Shown here: piece after piece, positions 11,236-23,688 of the stretch
How the letters are laid out: every line of letters starts with the position of its first letter
Numbering within the stretch: position 1 is the stretch's first letter
From: Zhengitettix transpicula
Taxonomy: Eukaryota > Arthropoda > Insecta > Orthoptera > Tetrigidae
Length of the DNA: 64,000 bases
Direction: 5' to 3'
Assembly (NCBI GenBank): GCA_037074705.1
Contig: CM073590.1
Span: 242,165,601 to 242,229,600, forward strand
Program-made: the position numbers and the translations under genes
The notes under the pieces: generated by a model
What the model saw: only the letters and a program-made list of their open reading frames with translations
Database searches by the model: none
What the model was told of the DNA's origin: nothing

Positions 11236-12362
11236 GATTTCCGGTGTTGGACTGTTGTCGCACTAGACCGAAAACAGAAGTTCAATGCACCTTGCGATTG
11301 TTCGGCAACGCCGTTTTGTCCCGCGCTCTTCATTTTTGAGCGGGCTCTATAATAGCCAAGTGGCTTGTAATTTTTAACCGCACTGTAAAACTAACTTCAC
11401 GAGATGAACGGGAAAACTTTTCTTTACCGTCCTGCAGCTGAAAAGGGACACCTCAGTTGACTTCGCCGCTCGTCTAGTCTCCTTTTGCACCTGGGTTTCT
11501 TTTAAAGCCGTGAAACACGCTCTCTCGCTCTGTGTGTGTAACGGACAGAATAAGAGGGCGCTGAAAGGAGTCCAATGATTTTAGAAACGTAAGAGAAAAA
11601 TACAAGAAATAAAGAAAGAAATGAACTGACGTGCCGGAAACGCGTTGAATGCACAACGGAGGTGGAGGAGGAGGAGGCACGATAAACATTGCGTCACTCT
11701 TCATTTCAAATAAGAGGCTGCCTCTGCCGACTTGTGCACAGTCATGCTTCGTGTCAAAAAGGCTGCACAGAGACCATCAGCCAGGCAACCAAAGGAGGCG
11801 CCAGAACTGAGAGAGTAATTACCGTTGTGATCACGTTTCAGGACCACCTCACGCTGAACGATCTCGTTCGACCTGAAAACACGACAGTGGCGCCTCAGGA
11901 AGTTGGTTTCTACGCGATCAAGAAAGAGGATGTTGCCACCATTTACAGTGGCTTGGTCTCTAGTGACGTTCAACAGTGAAAACGTAATCAATTTAGACTC
12001 TTTGCAGAAATCTACCCCTGTAGTACTCACAAACAAACAATCAAAAGACCCGCCCTATGAGAATAACGCCAAGTACCTCGGCATGACTCTAGACACCAAA
12101 AGAAAAAATCTGAATTAAGCATAAAATATAGACAATACTATTTGCTAATTGGAAGAAACTCCACAAACTTTCAATTTCCAACCAACTACTCACTTAAAAC
12201 GTCTCAACCAAGAAGGGGAGGAAATGTCATCTTGAATCCGCCCGATCAGAACGCTTAAAATTAACCGGGCGGGACAAGCAGCGTTGCCGAACAATCGCAG
12301 TTTTTGCAGTTGAGCTGTACACGAAAACTAGGTTTGAGTGTGGCAACAACGCCTTCGTCCAA
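11236..12362. repeat. Inverted repeat enclosing a reverse-transcriptase remnant
   Basis: Segment 11236-11350 (TGCGATTGTTCGGCAACGC, TTGTCCCGC) reappears inverted at about 12247-12362. About 900 bp lie between the arms, including the Jockey-like remnant. It may be a foldback element or two opposed copies of an unidentified repeat. Confidence 0.5.
11954..12200 (+). pseudogene. Jockey-like non-LTR reverse transcriptase remnant
   Basis: Frame +2 gives VTFNSEN, then TPVVLTNKQ, then NNAKYLGMTLDTK. This matches the order of the Jockey-clade stretch that ends in (V)KYLGVxLDxxL after the catalytic palm. A shift of frame then gives LFANWKKLHKLSISNQLL, like the RLLGRxSKLSxxNKLLLYK segment that follows. 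Stops and at least one frameshift make it inactive. The upstream catalytic part is not visible. Confidence 0.6.
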
Positions 12363-13916
12363 CGCTGTATTTTGAGTAATTTCGTTAACTACAGTACAGG
12401 AAGTCGTCTTCTTTTGTATGGAAATCGCCGACCCTCGAATAAATTGAATTTAATAGTTGTGTTTCTCTGTAAATATTTTTAATAATTGTGTATTTTTTCT
12501 CTTGAAATTTATTTTAAATTTACAGGATTAAACAAAAAAAAATATCTCTCAATTCAGTAGTTTTTTAAAGTATGTCTTTCGACGCGAGCAGACCTTGATC
12601 GCGGTTTCTTTTAATCCCCTCCGTGATCTTAACTCATTCTACTCCGTTACAAGGTGTTTTATAAACTACGACCCTCAGCTTACTGATTAAATAAATTTCT
12701 TACTGTTTGTCTTCTGGACCACTGTCTGACTCGTCTTTTTCACATTTTCCAAGGCGCATTTCAGTGATTGCCTTTAATTTAGAGAAAAAAAAAAGATTGT
12801 AGTCGTCGTGCACAAGCACGTGGAAATGGAAAATCTTTTCACGGTCTTAAGCAATTCTATTGATAAATGGAAAGAAATTGGGGTTCTCCGGAGTCTACGT
12901 CAAGACAGACGAGATCGTTTATTTGTTAAAAAAAAATGGGTCGTCTTAAGTGTCCAGATCTTCAAGTGTCACTGAAAATAAAACTCGGTGTCCTTGGTTC
13001 GAGGAGGTGAAGTGACAAGGCGGCACTCGGCCAGAGAGAGAGAGGGGGAGACCTAGTCAGTCCTCAGTGGTACTTTGGCTATGATTTACGACTCTCCCCT
13101 TTATGAAAGAACAATGGTCGAAGCGTTTTTGTTTTTTTTAAAAAAAAAAGAAGAAGAAGAAAAAGGCTCGTAACTCCCCGCTTGTAAATCCTGGCGGAAG
13201 GACCAATTACGAAAATAACGACAGCAGTTCCGATATCGTAAAACGGCGGAAGACCGCGTCTTTTAACGGCGAGAGGATAATTTTTTGTTTTGTTTTAAAA
13301 GGGTACTGAGAGAGGCAAGTACACACTCACACACACACACACACACACACGCTCGTAAATTACCTCTAAATATTCTAAATAAATTTTACACGAGCTTTTG
13401 TGCACAATGTCCTCCTTCCTTGTACGTAAATACCCCCTCACTTACCAGTCACGCGACAAGGACGTGACTCGTAAACGATTCCTTGGAAGTTATCCTTTAA
13501 AGTGTCGAAGACTTATTTCCTCCCGTCCCGTTTCCCCCCAGTTCTTGTTATTATATTATTTCCCCCCCCCTCCCCCGAGAGTTCAATAGTCGCTAAATGG
13601 CTAAAGCGAAGTAATTTTTTTCAGTTTTTTTTTTTTAAAAAAAAGGGATATTTATGGTGCTGTTGACTTTCCTCGTCTTGCGACAAAACTTTAAAACAAT
13701 ATACACTTGCGGGTAATTGCGAGTTACGACTGGGGAAAAACAGGTGTTTTCTATTCTACCTTCAATTATCTTGTGGCTCGTGTGTGCTCGGATCTGTTGA
13801 GGTGGTTTCACGATTAGCTGCTGTCAAAACTGTTCTTCATGCTTTAAATGGAATAAAATGTAGTTTGGGACCAGTAACAAGTACTTTTTATATTGTAGTT
13901 TCTCCGCAGAAAATAC
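12363..13916. other. Gene-free stretch
   Basis: Holds a (CA)n tract at about 13322-13351 and T/A junctions at 13132-13149 (T8A10) and 13625-13644 (T12A8). A C-rich run lies near 13562-13575. No gene recognised. Confidence 0.45.
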
Positions 13917-13950
13917 CTTGAAGAAGACACAAATCCATAACCGAAACGTT
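13917..13950 (+). ncRNA. Hammerhead-like motif, decayed
   Basis: CTTGAAGA, a variable 20-nt segment and CCGAAACGTT sit in the hammerhead order. One base is inserted in the first core box and helix II is poor. It is probably a remnant of the same class as the better copies. Confidence 0.35.
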
Positions 13951-14504
13951 TTTTTTAAAAATTTAATTAAAAAAAATTGTATCTTAAATTTGTCATAACC
14001 TGCATTATGTACCTCATGTAGACAGACCAAGACATCATAGTAATTCCACAACTGGCTCCATTCTTTTCTCTTTATAATCCCCCTTTATCCGTCAACCTCC
14101 CTTTACGCAGTTCCTCTTAACCAAGCCCTTTCCTGCCTCAGTACCTCTTCACCTTTTGTCTCCTCCATATCCACATCTCTCTTTCACATTGTCCATGTCT
14201 CACAAAACAACACTCCAAAGGCACTTGACCAATCTTTTTTTCTCATTACTATATATCAAGATACTTTCATTTTACTTGCTGCAATGCTTGCTTTTGCACT
14301 ATTCCTGTAACTTACCCTCAGTCTCTGTTGATCTCTTCACTGAACCGTCTTACCTATTACTTTATCAATTAAGCTCGGTGTCAGGCGTTGTCTGGGTATT
14401 TATTTATATTTATTTTATTAATGCAGAATTAATCAATGCAAACATCAATTAATAACATTTTCTTGTATTCCTGTTATCATCTACCAAGCCTCTTTATCCA
14501 GTGC
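13951..14504. other. Gene-free T/C-rich stretch
   Basis: Nothing recognised. It could be a more decayed part of the LINE that follows on the minus strand. Confidence 0.35.
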
Positions 14505-14795
14505 ATCTTCCTTGCGTATCTTGTGACGCTCCATTATATCGTTTATGTGGTCTGTCCAAGAACGTTGTGGTCTCCCGCGTTTATGTCTGCCAGGTGGTTT
14601 CCAATCATAAATCTTCCTTGGCCACCGACGTTCTGGTATTCTTCACACATGTCCGAACCACTTAAATAATTTTCTTTCAATTCTATCTATAACTGTCTCA
14701 TTTGCCTCTTACTTCATCACTAGTTTTTCTTTCAATTCTTGATATTCTGGTACCCCTACGAAAATAATCCATTTCCACAGCTAATAGTCTTTTTT
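14505..14795 (-). pseudogene. LINE ORF2 C-terminal remnant
   Basis: Minus-strand translation with small frame changes gives LLAVEMDYFRRGTRISRIER, then KTSDEVR, IERKLFKWFGHV, RIPERRWPRKIYDW, and KPPGRHKRGRPQRSWTDHI. This is the familiar C-terminal domain that follows the reverse transcriptase in several insect non-LTR elements (VEMxFxRRxxRxSRxER ... KWxGHVxRMxxxR ... GRPxxxWxD). In-frame stops show it is dead. The clade cannot be fixed from this part alone. Confidence 0.75.
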
Positions 14796-14900
14796 GAGAT
14801 CAGTGTTTAAGATCCATAGCACAACTCTGATTCACTCTTTACACACTCTTTTCTTATTGCTGTTGAAAATGTTCTTGTCCCACCACAAGGATGTTATATT

Positions 14901-15465
14901 TTTTTTTAGGGCAACAGGTTACATGAGGGTAATCCACTTTGGGCAACTCCCCTTTAATAGCATAGGAAGGGATTTGAAAGGGGGGATGCGGAAGGGTAGA
15001 GGAAGGTAGCCAAGGGTTTACTAGGGCCCCCGGGCCATAGTTTAAGGATCCTACCCGGCATTCGCCTAAAGAAATGCAGGGAAAACCTTTGAAAAACCTG
15101 CATCGGGTAGGTCGGGCATTGGGTACTTGTCCCACGCCCTTCCGATAGCGGGAGAGGAGTTTTCTGTGGGGACGCAGCATTCCCTTCTCCGTGCCTCGAC
15201 CAGTTTAGGAGGCAGCTGGCCGACTATTCCAATGGGAATAGTGGACAACTCTTACCGTATGCCCAAGGTCTGTGACCCCGGAACATACACCTCTCAAAAC
15301 AGGCCGAGGTGCCTCGGCTTGTGGGAACCTTAGTTCAGAAACGAAGAGGAATAGGCATCCCCAAAGGCAGCCCCTTCGTATCTCTCCTAAAAGGTTCTGC
15401 CTGCGAGAGAACATCCCTCGCAGGTTACCTGCGAGAGTATCCTCTCGCAGGCCTAATGATCACTG
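14901..15465 (-). repeat. R-family retroposon, full length with target-site duplication
   Basis: Minus-strand copy with its poly-A (here T run) at 14901 and its 5' end at 15465. A perfect 12-bp direct duplication, GGATGTTATATT, flanks it at 14889-14900 and 15466-15477. That is direct evidence of insertion by target-primed reverse transcription. The 5' end holds two adjacent hairpins built from CCTGCGAG/CTCGCAGG. No open frame is maintained and no clear pol III A/B boxes were found. Confidence 0.92.
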
Positions 15466-15626
15466 GGATGTTATATTATTTATATAAACCCTTAAATGTA
15501 ATTAATTCCACAATTAATCTATTAGTCAAGAAGTGAATTATCGTACCTATGCAGAGGGAATCCTAGTTTCATCATAAACCCATAAGTGCCTTTAGAGAAG
15601 CATAAATACTCCCAATCAACATAATT

Positions 15627-16075
15627 AAAAAGGGTGTATATTTGTATGTATGTATGTAGTTACGTTAATCTCTATACATATTTAAATTTGTGGACAGATT
15701 GCAACAAAAATTGGTACACATATTCTTCAAAACTCGAGAAACTGTACTGTTGGGGGTGTGAGAAACCCATAGCATAAATGTGGAAAGAATTGTAATAAAA
15801 AAAAACGTGATAATTTTGTGTTAAATTACTGGGCGCCAAGAGCCCGTGACGTCACGCGAAATAGTTCCTTTTTTTTCGTAATGAAACAAATCAGAAATAT
15901 TTTTATTTTAATAAAAAGTATAACTTTATCCAGCGATACTCCATCGAATGATCATAAACAACAATACGAAATACTTCACGATCCTTGCGGGGAAAATGTA
16001 AGTTAATCTTCGGGTCATATTAGTGACTCCAATATGGCGACTATTTGTTTACATTGTAAATCTAGCTAAGAATTT
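15627..16075 (+). repeat. TATG-head interspersed repeat, copy 1
   Basis: Starts with a (TGTA)n-like head and ACGTTAATCTCTATACA, continues through GTGACGTCACGCG and a segment containing TTCGTAATGAA, and ends CCAATATGGCGAC ... AATCTAGCTAAG. Homologues lie at 27400-27960 (minus), 56745-57115 and 58586-59545. No TIRs or coding sequence were seen. The head resembles those of Helitron-like repeats, but the assignment is open. Confidence 0.75.
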
Positions 16076-18354
16076 CATCAATTGAATCTCCTTTTTTTTA
16101 AAAAAAAAGTATCTCATATCCTTTTTTTTCGATATTCAGCCAATCGCGTCGCGAATCAGGGTTTAAAATTTCATCATCTATTTTTGAAAATAGTAGGATA
16201 TGTAGTCAATTTTCACAAAGGGTGAAAATAGATTTAACTTAGTGCGTAAATTTTTTTAACGTTATTTTATGGTCAGATGCAAAAAAAAATACCAGTGAGA
16301 GGTTTACCGTAATGTAAAGGAAATGAGTCTCTCTTTACCGTTCTTTTGATGTCTTCGCCGAAGAAGAACTTTGACGGGACTTTGAAAAATCTTTCGAAAT
16401 TAAAGGCTCAGGATACTAAATAATAAAAAAATCTCGACCGGATCGGGGGAATCGAAGCCAGCACCTCCAACGGTACGTTGATCTCTGTCCGTCTGCACTA
16501 CCCTGGTGAGTCAGGTTCGATCTTTCTCCGTCTGCCTGACCATACCTGAACACAGGATCACATTCGTCAGGATTTAATTATTTGAACTTCAAATAAAGAA
16601 TAGATTATATTTCAAAATGTGGAGTCGCCTTAAAATAACACAACCATTCAAAGCCAATAACGAGAATTTTTGAGTCACCTTAAAGTATTTATTTTAAGCT
16701 TGCAAAGCCAAGCTGTCAGAGGAAGGGACAGCCACGGGTTCGGAATAGAGAATATTCTACAAGAATTTGGAGTGTGTTGCTGAAAAAAAAATGAACAGGG
16801 AAACAGGGGAAGGATAGACGAAGAAAAGAAGATATCCTTATTTCAGAGCAGTTCTGAAGGGAGAAGAAACAGGGGACAGGATGTGGACACATCCTGAGGA
16901 GAAGCCTGACGTCATCAAAGGACATTTTTAAAAAAAATTCCTTGTCCTTTAAGTGGATTGAAAGGAAAGAAAAAGATGTTATTGGATTTCAAAAAAGGGA
17001 GCTGAAGAAAGTATTAAATTTGATGAATTTTTCACACTAAAAAGGCTCTGAAGTTGCCATAAAAGCAGAATAATAATTAGATAAATAAATAGCCAAATAG
17101 CAGACGAAAATACGCGATAAATAAATGCCAAATAACTACGTTCCTGAAATACTTGTTGCTTTCGTCAGGTGATTCAAGAGCCGTGGAACGCACAAACCAG
17201 AGGTTGACGGGACTCAAAAAAACGCAATTAGTAATTAGATACAGAAGTAAATCAAATAGAAGAAAAAAATTAAATTGTAGCTCTTTGCTTTTTGAGTTGG
17301 TCGTCACCTGGTTTTATTCTCTGTGTTATTTGAAGTCACCTGACGAGAGCAACAATGGTAATAGTAAGCTATTGTGGTATTTAATGTAGCTCTTATTGTT
17401 GTTTGGCAACTTCTTTATCTAATTAGTGTCCTTTTTAATACAGACGTTTTATTGTTTAATTTCGATAATTACATACCACTCGTTTGTTCAACCAATACGG
17501 ATTTCTTCATTTGCCAACCAGTGTCAATCAGGATTTTTTTTATTTTCTGTCTCTGGATAAGATTGTTAAAAGATAAATTGTGACTTCCAGAGTTGAGGGT
17601 GTTTCTTAAGGCTCGAGTCTGGTTGACGTCACAACCAGTCTGTGATGTGAGGAGGAAAAGAGAGACGGAGAATCTCCAGCGTGTTTAATTTCACGCAACG
17701 TTTATTCCTCTATGCCACGGTGGTGCGCGAGTGATTGATCGAGCATTCGAGTTGAAGACGGAGAGAGGCAGAGAACGCAGCGAGCGAGCAACCAACACCT
17801 TTGCCCTTAGAGTGACAGGTCCCTGACCTCACTCCGCCTACGGCAACCTTCGTCACTCCAATCTGGAACAACCTGATCCTACGCCCAAATTCTAATGTCA
17901 ACCAGAAAGAAAACGAGCCGCACCAAAGTCACACGCACACACACACACACACACAAAGCGGTTCTGTCTCAAGACACAGCCCAAAGGGGAAAAAACCCTA
18001 GAACCAGACACAACCCACCTGATTCAGACTTTCATTCCCGTACGTCCATTTTCAACGCCAAAAATCCTAAGCACATGTGTGTTTGGACTGGTAATTCCTC
18101 CTGGTGGTGCCTCTGGAAAAAAAACTACCAGCGAGACACCAGTTGGATTTAAATCCCGTGGAAAACGTTTATCCGCCGAATCTCAACACACATTGTATTA
18201 CAACGAAAGAATTTATTGACCAATGGACCAAAAAGGTCAACATGGAATGGCCTTTGGGACGCTCACGTTCTTGATGACTTCAGGACCGTAATTAATAACC
18301 AAACAAAACACAGCCAAAGTATTCAAATGTAATTTACGAACAAAAAGAACCACA
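16076..18354. other. Gene-free stretch with one SINE fragment and simple repeats
   Basis: Includes a T8A9 junction at 16092-16108, TGACGTCA at 16907 and 17624, and a (CA)n tract near 17930-17957. Short T-rich frames around 17374-17583 have no recognised domain. Confidence 0.4.
16428..16525 (-). repeat. tRNA-like SINE fragment (CCGGTCGAG family)
   Basis: On the minus strand a B-box-like GGCTTCGATTCCCCC is followed by CCGGTCGAGATTTT. The same 3' motif occurs at 46935-47008 (minus) and about 41276-41315 (plus), so this is a second tRNA-related SINE family. Confidence 0.5.
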
Positions 18355-18381
18355 AAGTTTCGTCTTCTACTTCATCAGGTG
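18355..18381 (-). ncRNA. Hammerhead-like motif, decayed
   Basis: Minus strand: CACCTGATGA, a short AGTAGAAGAC segment and GAAACTTTG. The first core box is perfect, helix II is very short and the last box is altered (ACTT instead of ACGT). Confidence 0.4.
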
Positions 18382-18488
18382 TCATTCTAAAATTCAAATA
18401 AAGATTATATAAGATTTAAACAAGTAGATTTCCGTATATCTCATAAATATTTATCAAAATTGATGCTATAAAACAACTTTGTGTTGAA

Positions 18489-18907
18489 TAAGGTTCCCAC
18501 AAGGCGAGGCACCTCGGCCTGTTTTGAGAGGTGTATGTTCCGGGGTCACAGACCTTGGGCATAGGGTAAGAGTTGTTCGCTGTTCCCATTGGAACCGTCG
18601 GGCAGCTGTTTCCTAAACTGGTCGAGGTACGGAGAAGGGAATGCTGCGTCCCCACAGCAAACTCCTCTCCCGCTATCGGAAGGGCGTGGGACAAGTACCC
18701 AATGCCCGGCCTACCTGATGCAGGGTTTTCCCTGCATTGATTTTAGGCTAATGCCGGGTAGGATCCTTAAACTAAAGGGCGGGGCCCCTAGTTAACCCTT
18801 GGCTACCTTCCTCTACCCTTCCGCATCGTCCCTTTCAATCCCATCCTGTGCTATTAAAGGGGAGTTGCCACCTCATGTAGCCTGTTACCCTAATATAAAA
18901 AAAAATC
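18489..18907 (+). repeat. R-family retroposon, slightly 5'-truncated
   Basis: Starts AAGGTTCCCACAAGGCGAGG and runs to the type I tail (CTCATGTAGCCTGTTACCC) and an A-rich end. No clear target-site duplication found. Confidence 0.88.
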
Positions 18908-19119
18908 TAATGTCTGCAATGGCCGCTGAAATCCCCCCCCCCAAAAAAAAACAACAACAGAAAAGTGTATTTTAATAAATACCTACACCTTTTTCTGTTT
19001 GTAAAGCATTAACAATCAAAAACCAGTTTATTAATACATTTTAAAGATTGTATTTTTACGTCTGTTTATATTAAATAAATAATTGCAGTACCAGACAATA
19101 TTTTTTATTGATTTAAAAC

Positions 19120-19152
19120 AACGTTTCAGTACGTGTTTTTACCTTCCTCAGG
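19120..19152 (-). ncRNA. Hammerhead-like motif
   Basis: Minus strand: CTGAGGA matches CTGANGA, helix II can form from GGTA and TACT around an A-rich loop, and GAAACGTTG follows. It lies just upstream of the 164-bp tandem array. Confidence 0.5.
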
Positions 19153-19234
19153 TCTTCCCTGTGGAGAAATTGTACAAAAAGAAATTTGTTGTTATCGAGA
19201 AGTTTCATTGTGTTAATAGTATAATATTTTTTGT

Positions 19235-20385
19235 TCAACCACTTTTGTAAATTCATCGGCTTCTTTTTGTTACTCCTTGGCCCTATCTAAACTATTATTG
19301 CACCACTCACTACCTTAATAGCATTGTTAAGCTACCACCAAATGGTCATTAAAATTAAAATCTATAATTTCTTTGATTTAATAGCAAGAATAAGGTTTAA
19401 GCAATGCTAAAAAATTTATTTATTACTTTTTGGTCCTATCAAAAATATTATTGCACCACTACCTTGATATCCCAGACATTGTTAAACCTACCAAAACGTG
19501 GTCCTTGACAATGAAGACTTGTTTTCTTTGATTAAATAGCAAGAATAAGGTTGCTAAAAAAATTATTCAGCACTTTTTGTGACTACCCTATCTAAAAAAA
19601 TTATTGCACCACTACTTTCATGTCCTGGACATTGTTAACCTACCAGCACAAGGTCCTTAACAATGAAGACTATAATTTCTTTGATTTAATAGTAAGAAGA
19701 AGGTTTAAACCTTTTTGACATTTTATTTATCACTTTTTGTTACTTCTTGGCCCTATCTAAAAAATTATTGCACCACTACTTTCATATCCTGGACATTGTT
19801 AACCTACCAGCACAAGGTCCTTAACAATGAAGACTATAATTTCTTTGATTTAATAGTAAGAAGAAGGTTTAAACCTTTTTGACATTTTATTTATCACTTT
19901 TTGTTACTTCTTGGCCCTATCTAAAAAATTATTGCACCACTACTTTCATATCCTGGACATTGTTAAACTACCAACACATGGTCCTTAACTATGAAGACTT
20001 ATTATTTTTGTTTTAATAGAAAGAATAAGGTTTAAACCTTGCTAAAGAAATTATTCATCACTTTTTGTGACTTCTTGGCCCTATCAAAAATATTATTGCA
20101 CCACTACCTTGATATCCCAGACATTGTTAAGCTACCAACACATGGTCCTTAACTATGAAGACTTATTTTTTTTGTTTTAATAGAAAGAATAAGGTTTAAA
20201 CCTTGCTAAAGAAATTATTCATCACTTTTTGTGACTTCTTGGCCCTATATAAAATATTATTGCACCACTACCTTGATATCCCAGACATTGTTAAGCTACC
20301 AACACATGTTCCTTAACTATGAAGACTTAATTTTTTTTGTTTTAATAGAAAAAATAAGGATTAAAATTTTGCTGACTGTGTATAA
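19235..20385 (+). repeat. 164-bp tandem repeat array
   Basis: Seven copies. TTATTGCACCACTAC-type sites at 19295, 19448, 19601, 19765, 19929, 20093 and 20257 are spaced 153, 153 and then 164 bp. Each unit has GGCCCTATCTAA, GGACATTGTTAA and AATAAGGTTTAAACC. The first copies carry an 11-bp deletion relative to the later ones. Confidence 0.93.
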
Positions 20386-21024
20386 CAACGATATAATGTT
20401 TCGTCTTGTAAAAAAAAATGTGCACAGTCGGCGTGGTGGCAATGCAGGTGACATCTGGAGCAGGAAGTGTGAGGATATCTCTACTCTTAAGTAAGGACGT
20501 ATTTCGTATATAAACCATTGACCGTAGCCGAGGAGTTTCCAGAGGCCACCCACGTTAATTAACAGACCGCCGCGCGCGCGTTCGTTCGTTGCCTCGTGAT
20601 ACCGTGAACGTGAAACCTCCGTGGTAAAGAAAAATCTACAAGAACGATCGATCGATCGACGGAGCGAGTGAAGAGAGTTGCTTCAGATCACGAACGGGAC
20701 GTAACGCGTAAGGAAGTATAACCGTGACCAGGGATCGTAACCTCGCTCCACAATGGCCGGATAGATTTGTAGGCACGAAACGTTTAAAGATGCAGATGGA
20801 GATGGGAGGAGAGAAAGACCTTGGCGTACAACGGAAGCAAGGACGGACTTTCACGGCAACGGAGCGCCATATTTGCCTCTAAAAGAAGCAGGAACCGCCC
20901 CCGGGTCCTGATGGACAACTCCACACAAACATTTATCACATACGTAATGGCCGACAGACCCACACGTATCCCTCTACATTTCATAGATGTTTTTAATGTA
21001 TGTAAAATTGACAACTAAAATTAT
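20386..21024. other. Gene-free stretch
   Basis: Two opposing frames (65 and 76 codons, about 20784-21018) overlap without a known motif. A ratio of CG dinucleotides higher than the surroundings is visible near 20570-20790. Nothing else is recognised. Confidence 0.35.
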
Positions 21025-21056
21025 CTGAAGGTGCCACAATGTAAGACGAAACGTTC
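21025..21056 (+). ncRNA. Hammerhead-like motif, decayed
   Basis: CTGAAGG, a GTGCC-containing segment and GACGAAACGTTC. The first box has one change and helix II is weak. Confidence 0.4.
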
Positions 21057-21289
21057 TGCTGTTTAATTTTCATCTCTTTAACCTGTCTGTCTTTGGACAA
21101 ATTTTAAATTACTTAACCGGGAAGATTTGCCCTCATTATCGTTTATTCTTAAGAGTGTTAGTTTACAGGGTGTTCCAAAAGTAAGTGATTATATTTATTT
21201 TTAATTTTGATCCACTACAATAAAAACCCACTTCTGGAAAACAAAATTGTTTTAAAATATTTTTGGAACATCTCTTTACACCTTCTTGT

Positions 21290-21562
21290 AAAAAATTGAC
21301 CAAATTTGTTACACGTCTTCCTTTCAAAGCGGAAACTTTTAAACATGCTGAAAGCGCCCATATTTACGTCAGATAAATATTTTACAGGGTCAATGACATT
21401 GATTTTCGTGTATTATTTCAACTCCCTAACGGTATGTGAGGCCGACTGTTGCAAAAAATAAAATAACGTGAAAACAATCGAGAGTGCGGTCAAATCGCTG
21501 GGGTTATGGACGTCGCTGAGTTTTACTTGTGACAACGTGGGCAGCGCCGGGCAACCCACGTA
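21290..21562 (+). repeat. Single-unit relative of the Helitron-like element at 9.8-11.0 kb
   Basis: Shares ACCAAATTTGTTACACGTCT, AATAAATATTTTACAGGG, GGGGTTATGGACGTCGCTGA and a 3' end with GCGCCGGGCAACCCACGTAG. It lacks the internal tandem duplication. Confidence 0.6.
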
Positions 21563-21794
21563 GTGATAAATAAATTTAGAACACTTCTATCCATTACTGG
21601 TGTATGAGTGCCTGTGTCACACAGGGTGTCACGAAAATTTTTATTCTATTTCTATTTAAAAAAAATTATATTTAAAAATATCTATTTCTTATGTTTTCTA
21701 TTTTTATTTTAAAAAAATTAATTAGCTTTTAAATAGTTTGAAATACTGAAATATGGCTAACATTTGAACTTGTTTCTTTTGTAATATATAACTC

Positions 21795-21827
21795 CTGAAG
21801 AGTCCCAAAATATACGGACGAAACGTT
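21795..21827 (+). ncRNA. Hammerhead-ribozyme-like motif, well-formed core
   Basis: CTGAAGA, helix II arms GTCC/GGAC around an A-rich loop, then GAAACGT followed by T. All core positions I can check fit the consensus. Helix I pairing with flanks is not obvious. Confidence 0.6.
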
Positions 21828-22053
21828 TCTGTAAAAAAATTCACTTATAGGACACACTTCGTGCCACTAATTTTTCTCTGTGAACGTATAATTTTATCAT
21901 ATACATACATTGATAACTGTAAGTTTATAATATTTACCTTTTAACAAATTTAATTCAAATGTCTAAATTTACTTAATTAATTTAATTATGTTATAGTCAA
22001 TTTTTAATTTCTTAATCTATTGTATAAATGTTTTCCTCATTTAATGAACTTAC

Positions 22054-22089
22054 CTGATGATGTCCGAAAATTGTGGACGGAACGTCGTA
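22054..22089 (+). ncRNA. Hammerhead-ribozyme-like motif
   Basis: CTGATGA, helix II TGTCC/GGACG, then GGAACGTC (one change from GAAACGTC). Flanking TAC and GTA could give a three-pair helix I. The inverted partner at 23689 retains GAAACGTC. Confidence 0.58.
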
Positions 22090-22849
22090 CTATTACAATC
22101 TTTTTTTAAAAAACATTTAATTGAATAAATACATTTGTTACGGAAAAATTCACCCTTTATTCCGATTATTTTATTACAGTATAATTTCCAGATTAAGTTA
22201 AATATTTACTTTTTTTTCTTCCTAAACTGAAATTTATTAACTTTTTCAACGTAGTTGTTAGTTAAACAGCAAATAAATTGATTCTGACGGAGCTAATTTT
22301 TTTGTGGCCGTCTTTGTTTGTTTAATTCCATTAAAAAAATGGCCAAGAAAAAAAAATAATTGAACTCTCCTCTGCATATTATATAAAATTTTTAATACTA
22401 TTCCCCCCATATTTTCTTCCTGAAATTTTTTTAAGAGTTAAAGGTGTCCGATTTCAACTAATTGCGTACTAAATTTTATTTATATATACTTGTTATGTTT
22501 CAAACCACATACAGTTCCTTAGTTTCTTAAATATATAAAATACCGGAGCTTTCGGTGTTTTCCATACTCATCCGTCATCTACCGTAAAATGTCTTCAATG
22601 ACATTTATTAAGTTAATTTTTTTTCCCTTGTTCATAATAATGTATAAGTTTACGTCTACAACTGTAGCTGGTTATTCAATTTCAATTAAATTAGAAATGA
22701 GGGGGGGGGGGAAATATAATTTTTTGTCTCTTGACAATTTTTATTAAAATAATTTATTGATACATTAGCCAGACGTCCTTCTACAAGTCTTCTTTGTAAC
22801 ACCAAATTCCTGTCAATGTCGCCAACTGAATCGGTACGGAGATAACCTA

Positions 22850-23455
22850 TCAGCGTGTTTACCTTCACAACTTTTGGGATGACGTCACGCATTTGCTCGG
22901 CTTTGTTCGGAGGGGGGGGAGGGGGTGTTTATTCGAAACAGTTAGACGCGAAAAATTTAATACAGGAGCTGGAGGACGAATTACCATCTTAGTATACTTA
23001 GTATGTTTCACTAGAAAGCTTCTCTTCAATCACATAGGGTGATTAGTCTTCAGTCCACTGTATTATATTTTCCTCCCCCCCCCCTCTTCCCCCCGAGGCT
23101 GTGTTCCAGGTAAATTATTCTTGTTATTACGATCGCCAAAAGCCAAGCAAATATATGTATGACGTCATACTGCCCTATATTCATTTCGCACTCACCGTAT
23201 AATTATTCACTTTTTTAAAATAATAATAATACAGTGGACTGAAGACGAATCACCCTATGAGATTCAAGAGAAGCTTTCTAGGGAAACATAATGGCGAACC
23301 TTGTAAGTATACTAAGATGGTAATTCGTCCTCCGGCCCCTGTATTAAATTTTCCGCCTCTAACTGTTGCGAATAACCACCCCCTCCCCCTTCCGAACAAA
23401 GCCGAGAAAATGCGTGACGTCATCCCAAAAGTTGTGAAGGTAAACACAAATATTG
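22850..23455. mobile_element. Nested inverted-repeat element, about 220-bp arms
   Basis: Left arm 22850-23072 and right arm 23230-23455 are inverted copies. Shared parts include TTCACAACTTTTGGGATGAC, GACGTCACGCAT, a G-rich run near 22909-22927, and CTTCAGTCCACTGTATTAT. The loop is about 160 bp and contains a C-rich run and TGACGTCA at 23160. It sits inside the larger palindrome. It has no coding sequence and looks like a foldback or MITE-type element. Confidence 0.75.
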
Positions 23456-23688
23456 GATATTTAAATATCATTATATTTTTCCATTGCGTTCCCGATCCCC
23501 CATTCTCCGTTCCGTTCTACTTGAAATTGTTTGTTTATGGTGCACGTTTTAATATTAAATAAAGTGCTGCCGATAATGAAAAATTTTATTCGTTCACTAA
23601 GAGAACGCGAGGAAGTCAGAGGTGAATTTATTCCGTAACAAATGTATTTGTCCAAATAAAAAAAAATTAAAGAAAGATTATAATAGTA

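Larger units (their letters stand above)
21735..22165 (+). repeat. Left arm of large inverted repeat with two hammerhead motifs
   Basis: Matches, inverted, 23620-23897 plus 24322-24480. Removing the R insertion from the right arm makes both arms about 430 bp. Each arm carries two hammerhead cores in the same relative positions. Confidence 0.8.
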
